Below the pieces are notes generated by a model. That model ran no database searches. It was not told the origin of the DNA and was given only the letters and a program-made list of their open reading frames with translations. Source: Adineta ricciae (lineage: Eukaryota > Rotifera > Eurotatoria > Adinetida > Adinetidae). From it: a stretch of DNA of 64,000 nucleotides. This document shows positions 52,200 through 61,823 of the stretch, piece after piece; position 1 is the first letter of the stretch; each line of letters starts with the position of its first letter. The stretch spans positions 69,512 to 133,511 of the forward strand of contig CAJNOJ010000168.1 of NCBI GenBank assembly GCA_905250025.1, in the 5' to 3' direction. The position numbers and the translations under genes are program-made.

Positions 52200-54189
52200 A
52201 TGTCTCATATTGTTTCATTGCGTAGTGCATCGTTACGAGCACTACGCTCGAGTTCAACAGCAAGTTCAGCTGTTCTTGCAGCAACAAAATGTACAACCTA
52301 TTCGCAGCGATCAATTGGACAACAGCAACAATATTCATATTCGACTTTACCTTCGACCTCAACTGGAATTCTAACACGTGAAAGACAGCGGGTATGCCAT
52401 TCATTCATTCGAAAACGACATATCTATACCACGGAGAAATTTTTTCTCTATTCTCACAAAAAGAAGAAGAAGAAGAAATGATCTTTTATTTGTTTTTAGA
52501 CACTCTCTGAGCAAACGCTTGTTATTGACTCATCCAATGCCGGTCTCTATGCATTGACTCGCCATCTTCATACGAGTTCTATTCTTTGTATGTACTCGTC
52601 AATATTTAATCTTCCACTTATTGAGCGTGGCTTTTTTTATTCATAGTTGACTCAGTCAGTGTTTCGACACCATCGTTTCCTGAATCAGTTAAAGATGGAA
52701 CAATACGTCTTTTAAAAAAGGTCGGCGACAAAGTCTCGGCCGACGAAACAATCGCAGAAATTGAAACCGATAAGACAAATCTAAGTGTCAATGCACCACA
52801 AGGAGGCGTTATCGAATCGTTCTCCGTTGCTGATGGAGACAATGTCACATCTGGAGCAGTTATTGGAAAAATTGATACAAGTGGCAGTGGCACTAAGCCA
52901 ACTTCAGCTACAGCAGGTATGTTTCTTCGTAAAGAGAATTTCGCATCGATTTGTTCGATTATTCGTGTATTTTCTAAAGACGCAAAAGCTAAGGCTGCTG
53001 CTGAAAAAACCAAAGAAGAACCAGCAAAACAATCATCGGACACCAGTGGACCAGCTCCGAGTAAAACACCTTCGGTGCCAGCAACACCAAAAGGGCCCCA
53101 ACGAGAAACTCCTACATCACAAATCTCAGTAACACCAGCTAAACAACAAGCCGTCGGTGGGGGCAGCAGTGGTGGTGATCCAAACAAAATCTCTGGTACA
53201 CGATCAGAAACACGTGTTAAAATGTCACGAATGCGACTGAAAATAGCTGAACGTCTTAAAGAAGCACAAAACACTTGTGCTATGTTAACAACTTTTAATG
53301 AAATCGATATGAGGTAAAAACGAAAGAAGGAGAAAGAACGTTCTTGATGTAGATTTTCACTCTTAACTATCCATTCTAGCAATATTGTCGAATTTCGTAA
53401 AAAATATGCTGATCAATTTCTTAAACGTCATAACATGAAATTAGGATTTATGTCTGCATTTGTTAAAGCATCCGCCTGTGCACTTGTTGACAATCCGATC
53501 GTCAATGCCGGTATGATGAAATACATCTAAGGTCGATCTAATTCGATTCTTAATCTCTCTTAATTTTAGTCATTGATGGAAATGAAATTGTCTATCGAGA
53601 TTATGTCGATATCAGTGTAGCTGTTGCAGCACCTAAAGTATTTCTTATTCTTACGTAAAAAATCTCCAATAAAATCTTTTCTATCAAGGGTTTGGTCGTA
53701 CCTGTTCTTCGTAATGTTGAGCGAATGAATTTTGCTGATATAGAAAGAACAATTAGTGAATATGGTGAAAAGGTAAAAAGCTATTTTCCATTTGAGATTC
53801 ATCATCCTTTTTCTGCGGTTTAGGCTAAGAAAGGTTCGCTCGCAATCGAAGATATGGACGGTGGTACGTTCACAATTAGTAATGGAGGAGTATTTGGCTC
53901 ATTATTCGGTACACCGATTATAAATCCTCCTCAATCAGCAATTCTTGGTATGCATGGAATTTTTGATCGACCGGTAGCGATTAATGGCAAGGTAAAATTT
54001 TCCTCTCTTCCCCCATAACTTTTCACTTCCTTATTTTGTTTTGATTTTTACTAGATCGAAATACGACCAATGATGTATGTCGCTCTTACATATGATCATC
54101 GCATCTTAGATGGTCGTGATGCTGTACTATTCCTACGAAAAATTAAACAATACGTCGAAGATTCACGTTCAATCTTTCTCGACTTATAA
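52200..54189 (+). CDS. DLST: Dihydrolipoyllysine-residue succinyltransferase (2-oxoglutarate dehydrogenase E2)
   Basis: E2 core of the mitochondrial 2-oxoglutarate dehydrogenase complex; it transfers succinyl from lipoate to CoA. The N-terminus [20 protein letters not shown] is Ser/Arg-rich, as in mitochondrial presequences. The lipoyl domain has [16 protein letters not shown] and the lipoylated lysine in IETDKTN. A Pro/Thr/Lys linker follows with no E1/E3-binding domain, as in animal DLST. The catalytic domain has [63 protein letters not shown] and the active-site DHRILDGRD. About eight exons with short introns. The ATG at 52200 follows a candidate trans-splice acceptor by 6 nt. Confidence 0.96.
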
Positions 54190-54876
54190 CAAGCAACATG
54201 AAATGAAGAAGATCTGAACGATCTTATTTTTATAGCATCATTCTTTTGTTGCTCTTCTCTTGTCTTCATTTATCAATCCTAGTTTCTTCTTTTCCTAGTA
54301 CATAGGCAGATTCTATCTACAAGAAAAAGACTAATATTCGACTATCCTATCCAAGAAATACCACTTACTAACTGGTTCTTTTTCTGTTTCTCCGATCGTT
54401 TCGCTTGGTCTTTTCCTTATATTATATTTTGCATCTTTGTGTGAATTCCACCTATACACAACAAAAGAATAGATTAAAATATAACCACATAATCAAGGAT
54501 CTTCTTGTTTTATTTCAAATTTAGAACTACTCCCACATTGAACGTCGACTTTGACTGCCTCAAATTGATACATGTATAGTAAAAGTCCCTTTCCTGCGTC
54601 CCATTTTTCCTCTGAGCTTTTTTTCTGCCGTACATACACGAATGAAATGAATAAATGAATAGGAGAAAGAGAGGGAGAGAGGGAGAGAAAGAAAGAAAAA
54701 GTGTTGATCATCCCTTTTTCTGGTGCTTGCACTGCCGCAGGGTGGAGAGTTATATTCGATTTCCTTCCTCTTCTCTTCGCCTTCAACACCTGATGAATGT
54801 CAGTTATGGAAGATAGTCAGTTGTGGTAACAATTGAACTCGTGTCATCGTCGTCGTCATCAGTATCGTCCTTAACT
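54190..54876. other. Intergenic between DLST and Rab10
   Basis: DLST 3'UTR and the presumed Rab10 promoter. GAGA-type purine tract at about 54660-54690. No coding exon seen. Confidence 0.5.
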
Positions 54877-56182
54877 ATGTCTTCTATTCATCATCGTCGA
54901 AGATGTTTTTCATTGAAACGAACGAGTGACTATGCTCAACAGTGGTTACATGAACGTACCTCGTCTTCATCTCGTCGGCATCAATCGCTCAAACGCGATG
55001 CTTCATCCACTATCGACATTAGTCAGAAGGTAGTTTGCATTCTCATTGTTGATTGATGAATAGATATTACTAAGAATATAGCGATGTTCTCTCTCTCTCT
55101 CTCTGTTCTCATAGACATGACAGCGCTAGGATCCTTTTTGATTTAGTTCTATCTACAGATAGATTATCTTAACTGTTATTGATGATAGATATAAACTAAT
55201 GTATAATTAATTTCTTCTTTTTTTTCTATTGTAGAATACTGGCCAGAGAATGGCCAAGAAAAATTATGATCTTCTATTTAAATTATTACTGATTGGCGAT
55301 AGTGGTGTTGGAAAAGTAAGCTGATTGACAGCAGTAGATGATTGAATGTTTATTGGAATTTTTTGCTAGACGTGTATTTTGTTTCGATTTTCGGATGATT
55401 CATTTAATGCATCATTTATTTCCACAATTGGAATTGATTTCAAAATAAAAACAATCGAACTTGATGGTCGAAAGATCAAACTACAGATCTGGTAAGACAT
55501 TTTCGTTCCAATCTATCATGCTCTGAGAAAAGACTCGCTAATATGTACTTATACAGATAATCATCTTTACCTATCTTACATAGCGATGAGTATCATTGCA
55601 TGTGAATTGTAATAGTAGTTATATAATCAAATTTGATTAGAACTTCTCTTTCTGCGATACGGTTCTGACCGCATTGAGTTGAACAAAATCCAACATGTTT
55701 TCTTTCTAGGGATACCGCTGGTCAAGAACGCTTTCATACAATCACTAGTAAGTTCTATTAACTTTCTTACGGTCCAAATCAACACGTTTCTCACTTTAGC
55801 ATCTTACTACCGAGGAGCAACGGGAATTATGCTCGTATATGATGTCACTCAAGTACGATCATTTGAAAACATCAATAAATGGCTGCGTAATATCGATGAT
55901 CATGCGTCCGACGATGTAGTCAAAATGTTGATCGGGAACAAGTGTGACATGGAAGATAAACGTTGTATAACGCGAACACGTGGTGATGCGCTCGCTCGTG
56001 AACATGGAATACCATTTCTTGAAACATCTGCCAAAAACAATGTTAATATTGAAAAAGCTTTTTTCGAAATGGCAAGGTTAATTCTAAAGAAAACTCCAGT
56101 AAATTCTTCTGAAGGACTATCGGGTATCACACCTGGCCCGCCTCAAGGCAATAAACAATCAAATTGTATGAATTGTATGTAA
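54877..56182 (+). CDS. Rab10: Rab10-like small GTPase, with possible N-terminal extension
   Basis: Rab10 directs basolateral and GLUT4-type vesicle traffic. The conventional start is ATG 55250 ([16 protein letters not shown]). Motifs: [41 protein letters not shown], all intact. An upstream exon (54877-55029) joins in frame to the Rab exon through a 205-nt intron, which would add 56 residues ([20 protein letters not shown] onwards, basic and Ser-rich). The C-terminus is NCMNCM, with cysteines at positions -5 and -2, unlike the usual CC, CXC or CAAX ends. The protein otherwise tracks Rab10 closely, including [12 protein letters not shown]. Exons after 55250 are separated by short introns, one of about 210 nt near 55495. 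Confidence 0.9.
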
Positions 56183-56797
56183 AATCAGTCAATCTATCCT
56201 GTTCGCCAGTCAAGAATTTACGAAAACAAAAGCGAAAGTTTTTCTATATATAATAAGTATGAAAGATTTATTTGTCTTTATTATCATTGTCGTCAACTTT
56301 TTCTTTCTTTATCTGTTGTTGGTTCTATTCTTTCTCTCTCTAAACATATACGAGTGTATGTATAATATCTCCCATTTTCTTCGTCTTCTTCTACTACTAT
56401 TTCATCAAACGGTATTTGGATATGTTAATATATAAATTAAGATTTTCAAAGAAAAAAAAATACAAGAGGCGGAAAGTGAATCCAAACAATTGTTCAATAG
56501 GAAGTGCGAGTAAAGCTATAAAACACGTAACTAATCATAAAAAGTAAAGTATCCAATGAGATTTATAACCATCTCAAGTTTGATTTTGATACGACGAAGA
56601 ATTGCACAATATTGAACCGAAAATTAGTTCATCAAATCTCGAAGACAAAGAAATGCATAACGTGTATACGAGGAATACTGTCAAAGACAAGTAAATACAC
56701 TTGATCTAACCTTGCATTCTGTTTATACATATATCAATCGAATGATGCATATCATCTGATTCAACGTTGATCTCGTATAAGTATTCCTGAAGTTCAA
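56183..56797. other. Intergenic, convergent ends of Rab10 and 7TM receptor
   Basis: Presumed 3'UTRs. No coding signal seen. Confidence 0.5.
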
Positions 56798-57688
56798 TTA
56801 GGAAATACTTCTTATCGACGGTCCGACTTGTGCGGCTGTTTTTTGTAGATAGAATCTAACTGTGTTTCGTATGTCGCGATCGATGATCAATATCACACCT
56901 TTTTCAACAGCTAATGCCAGTGAAACGGAAATAATGCCAATTGAATAGAGAACATCACTTTTTGTCAACACGAAAAGGATAATCGGAAGAGCACCGAGAA
57001 TGTAAATCGAAAATAAGATCATAATATTATACAACAGATCGAGATCACGATTGGATCGAGCTTTTCGTCTTCGAATGAATATATTCAGTTTTCGACGTTT
57101 AACTCGACAGAAAATAGCAATATATAAGATAAAAATAATAATTGTTGGAATAAGGTAATATGCGATAACAGTGTATGCAACGTGTAAAGTATAATCTTTT
57201 GGTACCCAGCAAAGTGCATTCGGACGATGATAAATATCTTCAGTGAGAAGGGCAGGTAAAGGAAGAAGTACAACAAGGGACCAGTGGATGGAAATAAGAA
57301 TCAAATGAGTTTTGAATGATTTTACCCAGCGATGTCTGATCGCAAGGATGGAAATAAAAAATCGCGAAATAGCTTGAATCAAATATGAATATACAGTCGC
57401 GACGACAGTCATATAACCAAAAAATCCTCGCCAGCGACAAAGCAAATCATTTGTTTCCCAAGAAATAAAAGCGAGATGAATGTAATTGATGGATTGAACA
57501 AAACAATAGAAGATCAATGCAATCGATCCATTGCCGATTAGTAAATGTGTGACGGTGTGTAATCGTTTTGTACAAACGATCAAAGTTAAAATTGCACATG
57601 CAATGAGAAAAGCGACGAATATACATGCTAATGATAATGGAATTATAATACCGTATGGTGTCATTTGTGACGGATCCAATGAATTCAT
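56798..57688 (-). CDS. Single-exon seven-transmembrane receptor (rhodopsin-like, atypical)
   Basis: One exon, 296 residues, seven hydrophobic segments. The TM3 end reads YLIQAISRFFISI, with SRF where DRY is expected; TM7 and what follows (LAVEKGVILIIDRDIRNTV) has no NPxxY. A Cys is present in ECL2 (NALCWVPKDY) and one near TM3 (LLCRWRGF), consistent with the standard disulfide. Starts MNSLDPSQMTPYG with no signal peptide. It belongs to the same general style as the receptor at 24174 but is not close in sequence by eye. Ligand unknown. Confidence 0.8.
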   Translation of the reverse strand: MNSLDPSQMTPYGIIIPLSLACIFVAFLIACAILTLIVCTKRLHTVTHLLIGNGSIALIFYCFVQSINYIHLAFISWETNDLLCRWRGFFGYMTVVATVYSYLIQAISRFFISILAIRHRWVKSFKTHLILISIHWSLVVLLPLPALLTEDIYHRPNALCWVPKDYTLHVAYTVIAYYLIPTIIIFILYIAIFCRVKRRKLNIFIRRRKARSNRDLDLLYNIMILFSIYILGALPIILFVLTKSDVLYSIGIISVSLALAVEKGVILIIDRDIRNTVRFYLQKTAAQVGPSIRSIS

Positions 57689-57981
57689 ATCGAACTGATC
57701 GTTTGCAAGTGCAAAGAATAAGATTTATATCTTTGAAAACAATGAGCAGATGTTGATAGCTATAATGATCTGAGCCGAGGCCTACTCAATCAGATTCGAT
57801 ATTGACTCTAGCGCTATGATTCTGTATGCAAATAATTATGGGAGTTTAATTTATTAACCTTTCACTGGTCTTTCGATTCAAGAGATACTTTATTTTCCAT
57901 TTTTCAAACAATTTGTTTCGAAACTGATAAAAAAAGATTATTAATAAAATTGTCTAGAACATCACAGATCGCATAGCTGAT

Positions 57982-58882
57982 TCAGACATGGTGCATTTGA
58001 GGAATTAAATTTGACGATAGGGAAGACAACTCTTGCGAAGATCGTCTCGTGTTTCCCATTTGATATTCTTGTATCGTCATAGGGTGGTGATGAAGTTCGC
58101 TTGAAGTACGCACGGGATCGGGATCAAGTTCATCATCGAACACACTCAGAGACATTCGACGATTTCGGGATGCACGATCGTGGTCATCAAGCGATGTTTG
58201 TACACTGACATCGCAGCATTTGACGGTTTGATGACACTTAGAACAGATAAAATGCGTGGAAGGATAACGGTGAACGTTATTCGTTTTGAATAGAGATTCG
58301 GCGAGACGAAGATTATCAGAAATAGATATTGAAGGGGCTTCATTGGTTACTGGCGCGGGAGATGTCATCGTATTAAAAAGAGGAAGTGGTGTGACAAACA
58401 TTGGTGGAAAAGTTGGAATCATTACACTATGTTGAGATTGCACTGTATGACTCGTTGGTGTCTAAACGAAAGACAGGGTATCAGCGAAAAGTGCTACAGA
58501 CTCTTCTTACAGCTTCTGCTTTCGTTTTTGATTGTTCGTGAGTATGTTCGGGAATACTTGTTGTTACGTATTCATTTGGATGTTGATGTAGAAGTCGAAC
58601 AGCCAGATTACAATCATCTTTGTATCGTTGTTTTTCGATTTCTAAATCATTAATTGTATCTTCTAAATGGAAGACTTTTTGTTTCGCGTTAATCAGGTCT
58701 TGTTCCAATTGATTCTTTTCATTGGAATATGTTTCAACAAGTGTCAGAATTCGTTCTTCCAAAAGACTATTATCTTTCTGCAATTGACTATGAACATCCG
58801 CTAATATTGAATATCGTTCACGCATCAATTCAAGTTCACGACTAAGACTTTGAATTTGTTCTTTTGCATTATCAGCATCCAT
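57982..58882 (-). CDS. Coiled-coil protein, possibly BEGAIN/TJAP1-like
   Basis: Two exons (58882-58511 and 58461-57982), 283 residues. The first exon is a coiled coil (MDADNAKEQIQSLSRELELM, then LQKDNSLLEERILTLVETYS) ending YKDDCNLAVRLLHQHP. The DCNLAVxLL phrase resembles, from memory, the coiled coil of BEGAIN and TJAP1 scaffold proteins; that match is weak. The second exon is Ser/Pro-rich with a cysteine cluster (FICSKCHQTVKCC) and ends NLIPQMHHV, whose final HV could in principle be a PDZ ligand. An AG acceptor precedes the ATG by about 15 nt, so a UTR intron or trans-splicing is possible. Confidence 0.6.
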
Positions 58883-60010
58883 ATAATTATCGTTTATCTA
58901 CAACATTGAAGTTAGAATGATAACTACATTTCAAATGTACGAAGTTCGTTGTACTCAAAGCAATAAATTCTATTAAAATAACTTTCACGTGTCAGTATGC
59001 CGTTGATTCTGGTATAACTATTCGATTTAGAGGCATTTTTTCCTCGAAGTATATTCGTCAGCATTCAATTCTCATTGTATCTTGTAAAAACACAAACGCT
59101 GTTCACCGTGATACGAACAAGTGAGTGAGTCAGAAAAAGCCCTTGATTGAATACAGTATCAGCTAATTCTTCGACAATAGATGTCACTTATAGCGTGACT
59201 GAAAAAGATACTTTGAAATTTTTTTAGAAATTCCTAATAAGTTCATTGAGACCTTCTCGGCATGATTGTTTTCCGAAAAAAGTTCACTGCAGGTATATTA
59301 TCCATTAGGCTAAAGTTCTATAACTATGAGACAGACGTAATTTCTTTTCTAGTGTTTCATCTATGAAGGAGGTAAGACTAAAGATGTTTTGTTTTTCTTT
59401 CCTGTGTTTAACTAAATCCTATATGTCAATCCTATCTCTTATTTACTGAGAATCGATCAGACCTCGATCGAATCGAATCGAACCACCCAATTCGATTAGA
59501 TAAAACTTTGATCTTTTCGTTTGATTCGAATACAAGCACATCTTTCCAGTACAGAAATAACATTTAGGTCATGTCGAGTGTCTTACAAAGACATTGATTA
59601 TGTTTCACAGAATGATTTTATAAGATTATGCGATTTGACTCGGTAAGTATTTACCTCGGAGTTTTAATGACAAATTGTGTACGCATGATGTTATTATGTT
59701 GTTGTTTTTTATTATAAACAGAAGTGAGTTTCGTTTTTTTTTCTCTTTCTTTCGTTCTATCTATAAACACTCCTTACATCGTCAGGTTATTCTTATTTCT
59801 ATCGCTTTTTCGTAGTCCACAAAGGGCAAACTGCGAAGAAGAATAAAAAACCGACCCCTCTTTTATATTCGTCGTTTCTTCATCATGATTTTGGTACATT
59901 TTTTTTATCTTGCTTTCTAGATAGTTATCGTTTGAACCAGTATTCATACATTCACGTAAGACGGCTTCCTTTTCGATCGGATTAACTCGAAATTGTCGTT
60001 GTATTTTAGC
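58883..60010. other. Intergenic 1.1 kb, divergent promoters
   Basis: Promoters of the coiled-coil gene (-) and aldolase (+) should lie here. A TTTTAG acceptor ends 1 nt before the aldolase ATG. No coding exon seen. Confidence 0.5.
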
Positions 60011-61420
60011 ATGCCTCAATATTTATCTGCCGACAAAGAAAAAGAGTTGATGGAAACAGCTCAAAAACTCATGGCCAAAGGCAAGGGTTTACTTGCAGCC
60101 GATGAATCAACAGGTAGAGGAGAAAAAGTGAAATAAGAACTCGACAACGTTTCGTTTCGGATGTTTTCTAGGCTCGATCGGTAAACGTCTGCAACCCATT
60201 GGTCTTGAAAATAATGAAGAAAATCGTCGTCTCTATCGACAAATGCTTTTTACTGGTTCAAAAGATTTAGCTAACAGTATCTCCGGTGTGATCTTTTTTC
60301 ATGAAACTTTCTACCAAGAAGATGACAATGGCAAACCATTTCGACAAACTTTGAAAGAAAAAGGTATCATTCCGGGTATCAAAGTCGACAAAGGTCTTGT
60401 ACTATTGGCTGGTACTGATGGAGAGAACACCACACAGGGTCTCGATGGTCTTGGTGAACGTTGTGCCCAATACTATAAAGATGGTGCTCGTTTTGCTAAA
60501 TGGCGTATGTAGTTCGTTTTGGTGAATTGAGAAAGATTGAATTGTTTGTTAATGTAGGATGTGCATTGAAGATTGGTGATGGTTTACCATCAGAATTAGG
60601 TATTCGTGAAACTGCTAATGTTTTAGCACGTTACGCATCGATCTGTCAACAAGTAAGATTGACAACTGATGAATTTGATAATTGAATTAGCAATTTTCTC
60701 TTCATCTATATTTAGAACGGTCTTGTGCCTATTGTTGAACCGGAAGTAAGCTGAAAGATTCGGGAAAATATTAGACTGGATTGTATTCGATCGAATCTAG
60801 GTATTACCGGAAGGTGATCATGATTTGGAAACATGTCAACGTGTTACAGAGAAAGTCTTAGCTCAAACATATAAATCCCTCAGTGAACATCACGTGTTCT
60901 TGGAAGGAACTTTACTTAAACCAAACATGGTTACTTCAGGTTTGTTTGAATTCTCGATGGATTCCATTGACATTCTTTTGACATATAGGTTTTGATTGCA
61001 AGAAGAAGTCAACACCAGAAGAAGTAGCACGTGCAACAGTCACAGCTTTACAACGAACAGTGCCCGTTGCCGTACCGGGTATTTGTTTTCTTTCCGGTGG
61101 TCAATCGGAAGAAGAAGCTTCGATCAATTTGAACGCAATCAACAAATATGCAGGCAAGAAACCGTGGGCATTGACATTCAGTTACGGACGAGCTCTTCAA
61201 GCTAGTGTTCTCACTACTTGGGCAGGCAAATCAGAAAATATTTCCAACGCACAAGATCAACTTCTCAAACGCGCTCAAGTAGGAGAAAATAAGACAGAGA
61301 ACTCCGTCTGATTTCTGGTTTTCTTAGGCTAATGGCGCTGCTGCTAAAGGTGAATATACAGGTGGTGTTGGTGGCTCAGCCGGTGGTGAATCATTATTCG
61401 AAGCTAATCGAAACTATTAA
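60011..61420 (+). CDS. ALDO: Class I fructose-bisphosphate aldolase
   Basis: Glycolytic enzyme splitting fructose-1,6-bisphosphate into DHAP and glyceraldehyde-3-phosphate. Start [14 protein letters not shown]. Active-site blocks are intact: [28 protein letters not shown], and the Schiff-base lysine in [22 protein letters not shown] and the C-terminal residue Tyr (NRNY, needed for activity in the family) are also present. Seven or so exons with short introns, about 363 residues, the usual length. The splice acceptor directly before the ATG makes trans-splicing likely if the organism uses a spliced leader. Confidence 0.97.
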
Positions 61421-61823
61421 GTTGAATCGTTTCCGATAGCTACAACTTATCTTAGTCGTAAAAATAAGTTTTCATATTCCAAGTAGATTTATTATATTTC
61501 AACAGTAGAAAACATTCTGGTTAATGTTAAGATTAATCAACTAAGTTACATATCTTTCTTTTTTCAGTGTGTGATTTTATTTTCTATTTGTTTTTGTTCG
61601 CATTAGTGAAAACATCTGGTTTGTGAATGGTTTATTTTGTCCACGAAAATATATCGATAAAAAACTATCACACCGATTTCTCTTTCGACCGTCAAGTGTA
61701 TCTTTGATGAACGGGTATATCAGCTGAAGTCAAATGACGATTCATCTGTGCAAAAAACGCTAAGTTTCAAGCTACTAATTAGTAGAAATTTATATATGAA
61801 AGAAATGAATACAAAAAATTGAA
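61421..61823. other. Intergenic, convergent ends
   Basis: Presumed 3'UTRs of aldolase (+) and the M13-like gene (-). No coding signal seen. Confidence 0.5.

Noticed and set aside
52618..53382. 254-codon minus-strand open frame opposite DLST
   Set aside because: DLST on the plus strand has full family similarity through this interval; the antisense frame is a composition effect.
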